Below are positions 13,196 to 24,213 of a stretch of DNA of 64,000 nucleotides, piece by piece; position 1 is the first letter of the stretch, and each line of letters starts with the position of its first letter. Made by a program: the position numbers and the translations under genes. Below the pieces are notes generated by a model, which made no database searches, had not been told where the DNA came from, and worked only from the letters and a program-made list of their open reading frames with translations. Source of the stretch: Agelas oroides (Eukaryota > Porifera > Demospongiae > Agelasida > Agelasidae); NCBI GenBank assembly GCA_949130485.1, contig OX422195.1:7100566-7164565 (forward strand), given 5' to 3'.

Positions 13196-13235
<40 letters not shown>

Positions 13236-16200
13236 TAGAGGAAAGAACGTACATAGTACTTTGTGTTAGCTTGTCTCCTATCAAAGCTGGTGACAGTAGC
13301 CTTGATCACTTCTGTACCATCCGGGGGACCCTCTTCCCTGGAAAGGTTGAGACGACAAATACATATACTCACTAAAGGAGGTAAGGGACTGTATACATTG
13401 AAGATTTTGTAGGAATAGCATTTTCCAAAAGCGAAAGTGAGCTAGCCGTATGAAAATTTCAGTTTTAATTTTTTTGCAGCTTTCAATTTTACAAATGCAG
13501 GGCTATCTTGTGAAATACGTCAAAATGTATCCACTGCAAACATATATACGCTATAGCCTTATTCCCAGGCTTCCACCCTGATTGAAGACTGGAGAAATGG
13601 TTGAGGAGAAACAGTTTGGAGAAAAGGGAAAATTGTTGAGAGGAAATATAATACAGTATTTTTGTGTGAAGGCCCCAAACATGTGTCGGTACATCGTCCC
13701 ATCTATTTCACAGATGTTGTTCCTAATACTGACCTGGGCTCATTCCCAATTCACATACTTTCAGTATGCAAAAACGGAGGAGGAAGACTTGATACTTTTA
13801 ACACTAGTAATGTAAGTAGGGAAGGGGGAGGGAATCTTGACTGAGCAGGGTTTCCACCACCATGTTTACCACATGCAAATTAGAGGGGAAAACCCTGGGA
13901 AATCCCCCAAGGTCAACCTTAAGGAATGCTGGGAAGCAGACCTATAAAGTAACCTGCGCTTCAAAGAAGCATGGCTTAGTCTGACAGGTCTCTGCTTTTA
14001 TCAACTTAAAATTCAGTATGAAGTGTTGCTGAGGAAACACATTTAGCCCACTTCATCCTGAACAGCAGCAGTACTCTATTTCAGTTTTGTGAATGGACAG
14101 GACTCTAGCCATCGGACAATGGCCACTACAGGCTTGTCCTCAGAATCATTCAGACCCCTCACCCCCTTCTGCCTACCTAGATAGACATTGATATCATTCA
14201 TGTGATAAATATACATGTACTAGCTCCCCCTCCCCCCACCCCTCCTCTCCCCCCTCCTCCCCCCCTCCTCTCCCCCCTCCTCCTCTCCCCCCCTCCTCCT
14301 CTCCCCCCCTCCTCCTCTCCCCCCCTCCTCCTCTCCCCCCCTCCTCTCCCCCCCTCCTCTCCCCCCCTCCTCTCCCCCCCTCCTCTCCCCCCTCCTCTCC
14401 CCCCTCCTCTCCCCCCCTCCTCTCCCCCTTCTGTTCATTTTCACATATTGCAATAACTGGAGGATGGGAAGGCCTGAGAATTAGTAGCTTCAAACTCAGG
14501 CTTTCTGCTCTGGATTCTGTCTCACAGCTTTGGAGAAAGCTGTGAGATAAAATCTGGAGTGGAAAGCCCAGGGTTCAAGGCTCTGGAATGAGGTAGATGC
14601 TAGCTGACCTGTTCTTCTGTCTCCTGTCAATGTCCCGAGTCACCAAGGCCTTCAGGTAGTTCTGTCCGTCATGGCTCTGCAGAAACCGAGACAGCAGGGT
14701 TGTCTCCATCTGAGTGAACACATACTGCTGTGCCTCCGTGAAGATCTCTGGAGAGGCAGAGAGGAAGGTGAGGGGAGACAGTCAAGACAAGTAGTTGGTT
14801 TCGACCATGCAAATGTATGGTGTCTTGACCAGCAGTGGAGCGCTCCAATGCATAATCAAGTACATCATTTGCAGTTGGGTGCCTTCATCCACCTTGCATC
14901 CACCTGACCGTCATTCACATGATGAATGATTCCAGGCCTTTATCGTTTTTCACTGCTCTTCCACTTCCATGTACACAAACAGAAGTGGGGGGGCCTGGGA
15001 ACGAGGCTTGTAGTCTAGTCTCATCTGTTGCTAGGCAACACACTGCACTATCATGTGATCTAGTAGTGCAAACACCTGGTAAACAGCAAGAGAAAGCGTA
15101 TCTTCAACTATAAGAGAACGCCCACCTTTGCTCAGTGGTGTTTTTGGCATGTCTGCAATAATCTGGTCTTCCATCTTTTTGGGTAGTCCAAGAGGCAGTT
15201 CTGCATAGTACCCAATGTACTTCAGCACTGAGAGGAAGAGACAGAGAGGGCCAGGGGAAGGGATGGAGTTTATTGGAGGTGAACAAAGCAGTAACAATCA
15301 CTGGGGCACAGTATACAGTGGAATTTCTCTAATCTGGACGCCCTTGGGACCAAAATACTTGTCCTAGTGAGGTTCAGAGGGAAAAAACATAAACTTGGCA
15401 CTTGCTCAAATGTCCTGATTAGCAAGGTTCAGGTTTTTCCTTTAAGAGGATTTAGCTCCCAGGGCCCCTGCCAGGCTCTCCTGTTGCTTGCGGTATGGAG
15501 GGTATGGTGGCTTTTCATATATGAGCGATTGGACATCAGGAGTAGACAGACAGCAGGTTGACTACATACTAACTGAACAAGCATTGTAGTGTGCCCACAC
15601 ATGTTCACTCGAGTGCAGTACATGTACAGATGGTTTACAAACAGCACTGAAGTATTCTACTTCCGGAGGACAAGCACGCAATCAAGAGGCAGCTATACAG
15701 CGAACCTTTCACCTTGAGAGAAGCACTTTCAACACTAATTGTAAAGACTCACACAGCTGCACTGAACGCAGACCTGACTCTTGTTCTTTGGAATTGAAGC
15801 CACGCCCCATGTTCCATCTGTAAAGATACCGTAGATTGGGAAATTTTCACATTAAAAAATAATTTGCGTAAAAAACTTTCGTGTTGATATATTTTCGCGG
15901 TTTGTTCGATCTGCGAAATTTTTTTAACGGTTGACGGTTACAATATAGACGAGTGCCTGGAGCGTTCTTAGCGTTTAGTCTACTACCAGGTATCGGGAGA
16001 GCCAGGTATCACTGGCTGTCAGGAGTAGTCGTCGATCAGACACTTATCTAGCGAGGTGTGGAGGTGCGTGCACGCTTATTCATTAATCACCGCCATGTAT
16101 GTTTTTATTTGCATGTTAACTTTTCGCAGTTGGTCTCAACCGCGAAATTTTTTAACAGCAAAATTTTCCCGATCTACGGTAAAATACATTCAACACTAAA

Positions 16201-19200
16201 CCTTGCCTTGTTCCTTGGAGTGCACACATGTAAGTTGTTATAGCTAGACAGAAATGACCTCGTACCCAGCTCGAGGCTCGTTTCCATGCATGCGCCTAGG
16301 CACACGGCTACAACTGAAGGTAACTTCAACAGAGTTAGTAAACTAATTAGCGTACATGAGCAGCAGTGAAGGTCTCATAGGACACAACCAGTCTCGTACC
16401 CAGACCCTGGAGGGTTGAAGTGGGGTCTGGGTACGAGACTAAAGACACAACCAGCACAGTGTATACCAATACATGTCGAACTGATCATGGACTCCCAGTA
16501 CCACACAACTTACTGGACAAGTACCCAATGGCAGCGTTTCTTAGAGAGGGGGAATGCCCTGAGATTATTCCCAGTTAATGCACATACAGTTTCAAAATGT
16601 GATGTTCTAAAGTTAGAACTTTATTGAGGTATATTCTACTGCCATGGGGTACAACCCTGACATGCAGCTCTACTGCCATGGGGTACAACCCTGACATGCA
16701 GCTCACTGATGTGGTTTAGAAATACAGCCATGCAAGTCCTGTCATCCCAACCAGGTCCATGTTTGGTCATGAGAAACTTCCCACACTTCCCTGATTAACA
16801 CCCCATATATGGTATGACAGAGGATCCCAACTTCCCAACTCACTCACTAAACTTCCCTGATTAACACCCCATATATGGTATGACAGAGGATCCCGACTTC
16901 CCAACTCACACACTGGTACTTCCTCTCTCAACTCCCTGATTAACATCCCATGTATATGACAAAGTATTCCAACTTCCCAACTCACGCACTAAACTTCCCT
17001 GATTAACATCCCATATGGTATGACAAAGGATCCCGACCTCCCAACTCACACACTGGTACTTCCTCTCTCGACTGACGTTCTTAACAGTATGTGGTCACGA
17101 CAGTGGATCACAACTCACTGATGTGGTGTGCAAAGAGCTTTATGTCATCATCGTCTCCGCTGAAGTTCCTGAAGTGCTCCACATCCAGCCAGAAGACCAC
17201 CAGCTCAATAGAACAGTCCTCAACGCAGAAGTTCATGAACTACATACACAAGAAACAATGTATACAAATTGAACTAGACTAAGTATGACTACAGCTAGCC
17301 TACTGGTGGAGTGTCTTTGACAGCAATAGGTTTACAAGTTAGGTAGGTCGCCTCGTCCCCAAGGGGGAGGGGCTGAGGCTACCAACCTAATAGCCTCGTT
17401 GATTCTAGCCTCGTTCCCAGGTCTTCCCACCATCCAGTTTTTGATCAGTATACAAATTTAAAATAGAAGGGAAGGGCCTGGTACCATTTAGGACATCAGT
17501 GTCTACCTACGTGTAGGTCAACTGAGGGAGGCGGGGAGGTCGTCCCCCACCAAAAGAATGCATTCCGCGCACGCGTTTTTGTCTTGTACAACAAGTGGCA
17601 ACTGTTAGCTTCACACAAACATTCTGGACCCCAGCATTTGAACCACACTACAGCCTCAAGAGCGCTCATGCTGCTCCGTCCGGGGAGTGCAACTATTCTA
17701 TGTACAGTAGGAAGTCACTCATCTGAACAGGGGGTGTTCGGATAACTGAAATGTTTTGAATAACTTGAAGCATCGCAGAGGGAGTTCATTATTAATAGAA
17801 TGAGTCAGACCACCTGATGCAAACTGTACACGAGCTCGAGTGAGGGAGTTCATTATTAATAGAATCAGTCAGACCACCTGATGCAAACTGTACACGAGCT
17901 CGAGTGAGGGAGTTCATTATTAATAGAATGAGTCAGACCACCTGATGCAAACTGTACACGAGCTCGAGTGAGGGAGTTCATTATTAATAGAATGAGTCAG
18001 ACCACCTGATGCAAACTGTACACGAGCTCGAGTGAGCTGCACTTTAGCACTGAGCAGGATTACATTTGATGTCAAGCTGTCACTGGTGTGCGATGCATCC
18101 CCTAGCTACCTGGTCTGAAAGTAAACCTCTGATGTGGCGTATGTAGCTAGCTCAGAATGCACACCACCACAAGCAGTTTGTGGTACATGCAGTATCAGTG
18201 GTTCACTTTGACAGTTCATTTTACCTTCATTGCGAAGCCTGGCTTGTCATTAGAAGTCATCCTGTGTTTCCAGCTGCTATTAACGGGTAGAGCGATCTCT
18301 CAATGTTGGCCAATTGACAGCTAAAGTCAACTTCTGGTTAGCAAAATTAGTGGGTGTGGCTTTGCCTAACAAGTTTGGTTAACTGACGAGTTTGGATATC
18401 TGAAGTTCAGATATGTGACTTCCTATTATATATATGTGCATGTATGTATGTGCGTACGTATGTATGTATCTATGTATGCGTGTATGCATGTGCATGTATA
18501 CATGTAAGTACATGTATGTATGTGTGTGTGTATATATGGACATACTGGAGGTATGATTGGTGACGCAACGTGTTGCAAACACAGATCAGTACGTGTAACA
18601 TTAGCTTAATGAGTGATGGAATGGTCTGACTGTCACATGAAAGGGAATTGAATTATCCGGGTATGCAAACTCTCATCAAGTCCAAACTAGAACACACTGC
18701 TTCACAAATAAGGAATTCACACATTACCATTATCAAATGCACATTTGCCAGCTTGTATGTACACACAAATACACAGACACGCACACATATACACACACAT
18801 GCACACACACATACACACGTATGCTTCCTAATGGGACACGCCTCTCCAGACCGAGGTTGAGGCACTGCGTGTTACTTCACGAGACATCGGGTCAGTATTA
18901 AACCGACTCCTGAAGCTGGGTCTAGCACTCGCAGGAGCACTGACTATAGCTCTCCAATTGTGGTGTGACACCCGAAGCACCACATGTGTGTCAGTCGAAG
19001 TAGGTACATGTGCCAAACAGTGGGGTAACCCTTTAACCACCGATTTTGTGTGTGAGTACCTCAGTAAACACACCAGTGCTTAACCCTTTAACCACCGATG
19101 ACATCATTTGGTATCGTCTGACTTTGGCTGCATGTTATCAGTTAGTGCAATCCATTTTGAAGATAGGTTTTGTGCTAGCAAAAAGGTGGGATAGGGGGAG

Positions 19201-22200
19201 GTGAGCGGGTATATTCAAGACATGCCATGCACATAGCGGCTGTCTTGGCTGGCTGTAGAATGGCCTTGGTCGGCACTGGCTGGACCATTTCTCACCTTCT
19301 TAGTTAGTTCCCACAGTCCCACGTACAACACAGAGGGGTACACTGGCTAACCTACCACAGCCCCGCACACTCACCAGAGGCAGTCCCAGTTCATCGCACA
19401 TGATAGACTCAAGAGAGGAAAGGCTGAGCTTGTGGGAGTGCTGGTTGAGGCGGTTGCTGAGCACAGGGGCAGAGAAGGAGGGACGAAGAAGGCTGTGGAA
19501 CCTTGGGTGGGGTGAGAGAGAGGAAGAGGAGAGGAAGAACACAATGTTCACAGCTATTATTAAACAGATGTTATACAAGGTCACCGAATGCACAGGATGT
19601 GTTTCTCAATGCCAAGCCTCATCAGCGAGCTCAATTACAGCTGGGCTAATTGCCGGTCATCATGGAGGCGAACAGAGGAGTAAAACGGCCCAAGACACAG
19701 AAACTAGATTTCTAGACTCAAACCGCCAGTGGACCTGGGTACAGGTCTACTAAGCTGAGACAACTGTCATACGCAGGTTTTATGGGTATGGATATCCTAC
19801 GCATGAAACTGACACCGTTAACCTGAAAACCTGCTCAGACTCATCCTAGTAGCAGCAGCCATAACATACTGTATGGTAGGTTACTCTTCAAAACATCTAG
19901 GCTTGTCTTTTAACAGGGAGATGTGGTGGGTCGTTGATTGTTCATGCACAGTAAAACTGGCCATTAACATACTGTTCTCATTTTTACACCAATAGGTGTA
20001 CACTTACACCAGCATTCAAAAACACACTACCACACACACGAACATGTCTGTGAACCACATTCTGTTGTTTGCTAAGAGCCATTTGGTGCAAGACATTGCG
20101 ACCCACTTCACAACATACTTTTTAGCAGATGAAGGATCGTCTACTGCAGGTTGAGAAAGAGTTTCTTGTATTGGAGGAAGGGTGTAGTGAGCTGGGGAGC
20201 TAGACTGTGGTGGTGGGAGGAAAGGAGAAAGAGGGAGGGAGGGAGGGAGGGAGGGAAGGGAGGGAGGGAGGGAGGGAAGGGAGGGAGGGAGGGAGGGAGG
20301 GAGGGAGGGAGGGAGGGAGGGGAGGGAGGGAGGGAGGGAGGGAGGGAGGGAGGGAGGGAGGGAGGGAGGGAGGGAGGGAGGGAGGGAGGGAGGGAGGGAG
20401 GGAGGGAGGGAGGGAGGGAGGGAGTATTCTGGTATTGACATGGTGGCATCTTTTGTTTGAGACTCCTCCACATTTCATTGATAGGAGTGTTTCCACACAC
20501 ACACTGATAATGATCTCAGGTGTGTGTGTTGGTTGGAACTGAAGCGAACACAAACAGAGTTGACCATGCCAAAAAGTGGTTACAGTGTTCCAGAACAGGT
20601 GGTGTTATGAACATATGCACATGTTTGACCACTGTCTCCACACAACTGAACATTACACATACGGTAATTACAGTGTGGGACAATACACAGCACTTAATCC
20701 CACCCCTGGAAACCAGCCAACACTAACTACCAAGACAGGCACATGTGGGCCACCAAATGTTCCTCAAATGCTACCCACTTCACTCCCTCTTTCCTTAACA
20801 GAGTCGCTTCTCCCACATCATAATAAATGGAGTCCAGCCCCTCCCTGAAGCAGGTATGCAATCATGTCCAAAGACAGAAACTTGATCAGAGCAAACTCAT
20901 TCCAAAGAATATGGAGCTGGATCAGCTAAATTTTCAACATATGATTTCTGGCTTCCTTGAAGGTTTTGGGGAACATCAATACACAAGTTCCTGTGGTAAG
21001 TATACCATGGAATCACTCTCAAAGGTCACCCTGTCAGTTGGACACTTGACCAAGTCTCAACTTCATGTACCACAGCTCGCTCGAGGTGAAGCAGCCATCG
21101 GCATGAGTACAGAATGGTGCTTCACAAACCATGGAAAAAGAATTTCGACCACTTTTTTTCTAAAGCTGTGAAGAAGCAGTTCTTTTAGCATTTGCTGCTA
21201 AATTTACACTTGGGAAAGTCAAAGGTTAGCACTCACCAATCACCAGTGTTGGTTGTTAGATGCATGCAGCACTAGCCATCACCTCGAAATATGCATGCAT
21301 TTAAGGCTCAAAGACTTCTCCGAAAGTGGGGTCACCCCCAAACACCTTGCATCGTACGTACAGCCCTGCACAGTGGAGCTCCCAATTTCAAACCCCTAAA
21401 ATCAGGACACTCTGCACTTATAAATGTCCCAAACACATTCTTATGTGCTCACTGACAGCCACACGGGACTACCGCCTGCTATCTATGAGTGAGGTGTCCC
21501 CCAGCCTGCCTGGTTGCCTTGGTTCCAAACAGAATCCATTGTCGACATTGATGTCTCATTATGCATCACACACCCATATGCATCACCTACTTCAACAACA
21601 TTCTCACTGCATCATGTTCATTCCCACAGTAACCACCCAAGATTCCTGTAAATTCCTGCATAGCAATGCAGGTATATTTGCCCAAAGAGTACAAGAACAC
21701 TCAAAGTAAATGCTTCAAGCCCAAGATGTCCCTACCATGTGTGCTTATCGTCCTCAGTCCTTTTCCTGAGCTTCGTAAGAGCAGTGACTAGCGATAGTGA
21801 TCATAGTATAAGCTGAATTATTTTATATTCACATGTAAAACTTTAACACAAAACCATACGTAAGGTTAACTCACAGTTGAAATAGAGCCACGCTTGCTTG
21901 TAGATGGAGATCCTATGTGTGACCCTCTCCTCCTCTCACTCAACATCCTCGTGGGTGAGCTGTGAGGGCTCCAGGTCTCGTCAAACACAGGTGTGATGCA
22001 CTTGGCACAGCAAGGCTCCCCACTGCACGCATACACCTTACTCAGCGTCGCAAATTGCTGTGTTGAGGAGTAAGTAGTAGTCACACCCCCAGGCAGGATT
22101 TGTTGCTTAGCAACCCACTGCCACACTTTCACCCACTCTATCTGATGTTCAAAGTCTTGGTTGCTAAGCAATAGCCAACAGATTTCAACATAGTTGTACA

Positions 22201-24213
22201 AGAGCGCATAAGAACAGGCGGCTAGAGTAAGAGCATGTAACTATGTAAAATTCAAAACTGGTCGGAATTTACCGCAAGTACTAAAAATAGTAACACGTAC
22301 GCACAGCTGTGTGTAGACATAAGCCATTGTTGCTGGGTGTTCTATTTTTAGTACAGTTCAATAATTTTGCCCGGACTACGGGCTTTTATTGGAGTTACAC
22401 ACCCTTACTCTAGCCACACGTTCTTATGCGCTCTTGAGTTGTATTATCTGCATTAATTACTGAATAGTATGCTCAAGACACAGCACAGTGATTGTACAAC
22501 ACTGCTGAATTTGTTAGGTCTGAGATTGCACGTTCTTCCCATTGCAGAGGATAAACAAATCAATGGAATAACCGTCTACTGCTGCTAGGCTCATTTGTAC
22601 CCAGTGCCATGTCTTGTGTGTGTATGAGGTGTGGCCCACCCCCTCTACATGTACTCACAAGTGTATAGCAGAGCCAATGATCTTCTAAATGGCCTGGGAA
22701 CAAGGTCATTGTTTAAGCATTTGCCATTCCTTATCTCCAATTCTTAATCACACACACTGTTTTGATAGCATGCAACACACAGGTACATGCAACCTGCATG
22801 AGTACACATTGTTACCATAATACGAGATACACACATTTCACACTGAGAGAAGCCCTTAGCTCGAAAAAAAAATTTGCGTCATTTCACCTACTCAACAAAC
22901 CCAAATTCACAACATCGCACGCACGTCACCAAGAAACCCTGGGGGAAAGTTGTGCCAAACCCTTAATAATCTCACTTTATCAATCTCCTTTTACTCCTGT
23001 GGTCCAATGAGGTCATGGGATGCAGTTTAGGCTTTGATGATAAACAATTTAATCTCAGCCACAGAAAATTCCTCTTTGTGACCTACATCAAAGGGTTCTC
23101 AAAGTCAGTTGACTCAAAAGAGATAATTTCTTATCAGTGACCTTTGGTACCAAGTCAGGAGTCATCAAAATAGGGACTGAATGATTGATAAACTAAAGCA
23201 GCGGTTCACATCAGTTCCCAGTGAAGAGTATACCTCAGCATTGTATTGTCTGTGTTTATTGAGTACAAATTGGTCTTTAGCAGGCTGTAATAAGAGTAGG
23301 TAAAACGAGATAATCCCTCAAAATACCACACTTCTAGAACGGTCATCAAACATTGGCTGTTTCCCTGCTGAAGTGTGGGTAGCCTCGTACCCAGGCTGTT
23401 TTTTGGAGACAAACGCTTGGGAACGAGGCTGAAGTGTGGGTAGCCTTGTACCCAGGCTGTTTTTAGGAGACGAACAGCCTGGGCAAGAGGCTGAAGTGTG
23501 GGTGGCCTCGTACCCAGGCTGTTTTTAGGAGACGAACAGCTTGGGTACGAGGCTTAAGTGTGAGAGGGACTTCCATTATATCCCACCTTGTTGCACTGTG
23601 CACACTTGAGACAGTCTTCGTGAAAGTCTCTTTTGAGGACAGCCACATGATTGGTGCATATCTTCTCCCCACACGCGTTGCACAGGGGAGAACACTGCCT
23701 GCATAGGGGAGACCCCTCCTCCAGCACCAGAAATGGCTTGCCTGGGTCAACAGGCCCCCCACACTGACCACAACAAAAGCAACCAGTGTGGAAACCCTGA
23801 GATTCAAACATGACAACCACGTCATCTGGCTTGAACAACTTCCCACACACGGCACAGGTCTGTGGAGGGGCATCACTCGTTGCATTCAGCAGTTCCTCAC
23901 CAGCCTGACGTTTATCATCATCCTCCGGCTCCAGACTAGAATTGGATTCAGAAAGTTTCTTTTTAACGTTCAATGCTGATAACAGTCCGTTCGTAGAAGT
24001 GGTTTCTTTCCTTCTCTTCCCAAACAGCATGGTATCACTGTACCTCCCGATCGGGGGACTTCCTAGCGTGGCAAAGGCGCGGGGAGTGCTCAAGCATCGC
24101 ACTTGGGTAAAAGAGCTAGATAAAGGGCCTTCGTCCCAGAAGTTACGCTTGCTGAACGCGTCTCTCCCCGGAGAGTGCCCCACAGTTTGCAGCTTCTCAC
24201 TGATTTGCGACAT
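11543..24213 (-). CDS. LIM-LIM-RGS-PX protein (partial model, minus strand)
   Basis: Eight exons read leftward: 24213-23587, 22057-21875, 19501-19375, 17239-17119, 15227-15126, 14747-14609, 13337-13253, 11603-11543. Exons 1-2 join in phase and complete two LIM zinc-binding domains: CAVC, HTGCFCCGQC, CRQC, then CNAC, HEDCLKCAQC and, after the junction, CCAKC. A Ser/Arg-rich linker (RRRGS, SKRGS) follows. Exons 3-6 join in phase and give an RGS domain (FMNFCVEDCSIELVVFWLDV, later FTEAQQYVFTQME and RFLQS), the fold that binds G-alpha subunits. Exons 7-8 join in phase and give the first half of a PX domain with the RRYK phosphoinositide-binding motif. RGS-PX pairing is known from sorting nexins 13/14/25, but there a PXA domain, not LIM, precedes RGS. 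Exon 2 ends in phase 0 while exon 3 needs phase 2, so either a small exon is missing or there are two adjacent genes. The 3' end was not found. The start is the first ATG of the LIM frame. A cytosolic or endosomal signalling role is inference. Confidence 0.7.
11762..12756. repeat. 1-kb CT/GA-rich minisatellite in an intron
   Basis: Strongly strand-biased: the plus strand is nearly all pyrimidine, with units such as CTCCCCTCCCCTGACCCTCT repeated with variation. It lies between exons 7 and 8 of the minus-strand LIM-RGS-PX gene, so the transcript would be purine-rich. Long Gly/Arg/Glu open frames on the minus strand are artefacts of the repeat. Confidence 0.9.
12789..12858 (-). pseudogene. Partial duplicate of the PX exon
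   Basis: Matches exon 7 of the LIM-RGS-PX gene (13253-13337), including its donor GTACGTTT and flanking intron, but lacks the first roughly 15 exon bases and the acceptor with its pyrimidine tract. The sequence in front of it is purine-rich minisatellite on the coding strand. It was probably copied together with the neighbouring CT-rich array and CA run, and is unlikely to be spliced normally. Confidence 0.8.
12861..13231. repeat. CT-rich minisatellite plus (CA)n, second copy
   Basis: Units like CTCTCCATCCTTCCCACC are repeated many times, followed by a CA run at about 13197-13231 that abuts exon 7. The same order (CT-rich array, CA run, exon fragment) ends at 12858, showing a tandem duplication of the whole block. 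Confidence 0.9.
14228..14430. repeat. C/T-rich simple repeat
   Basis: Repeats of CTCCTCTCCCCCC on the plus strand, in the intron between the last RGS exon (14609-14747) and the first PX exon (13253-13337). No coding signal beyond repeat translation. Confidence 0.9.
15827..16181. mobile_element. 355-bp inverted-repeat element
   Basis: Ends TACCGTAGATTGGGAAATTTT and AAATTTTCCCGATCTACGGTA are imperfect inverted repeats. The interior carries further GCGAAATTTTTTAAC segments in inverted orientation. A related fragment is at 37768-37860. It sits in the intron between the second and third RGS exons (17119-17239 and 15126-15227). Confidence 0.7.
17778..18033. repeat. 64-bp tandem repeat, four copies
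   Basis: Units begin GAGGGAGTTCATTATTAATA at 17778, 17842, 17906 and 17970 and are almost identical, so the expansion is recent. It is intronic to the LIM-RGS-PX gene, between exons 3 and 4. Confidence 0.95.
20231..20424. repeat. (GGGA)n microsatellite
   Basis: A near-perfect tetranucleotide run in the 2.4-kb gap between LIM exon 2 and RGS exon 3, the interval where the splice phase fails. Slippage or assembly trouble here could hide a small exon. Confidence 0.95.
22199..22435. mobile_element. 237-bp MITE, copy 1
   Basis: Perfect 15-bp terminal inverted repeats AAGAGCGCATAAGAA / TTCTTATGCGCTCTT. A full-length relative with the same interior lies at 46273-46507. No coding capacity. It lies in the intron between the two LIM exons. 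Confidence 0.85.
23369..23560. repeat. 61-bp tandem repeat, three copies, MITE-derived
   Basis: Each unit contains TAGCCTCGTACCCAGGCTG and an opposing GCCTGGG...GAGGCT end, that is, a whole short palindromic MITE amplified in tandem. It lies immediately 3' (on the minus strand) of LIM exon 1, starting about 27 bases beyond the donor. Confidence 0.85.

Noticed and set aside
18828-19073. Possible extra RGS-gene exon on the minus strand
   Set aside because: The flanking RGS exons (19375-19501 and 17119-17239) join directly in phase within a conserved domain, leaving no room for it.
20016-20553. PPSLPPSL-repeat and GREGG-repeat open frames
   Set aside because: Translations of the (GGGA)n microsatellite on both strands.
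20827-21709. Two plus-strand open frames of 114 and 127 codons
   Set aside because: No recognisable domain, no splice partners, and they lie antisense inside the LIM-RGS-PX gene.
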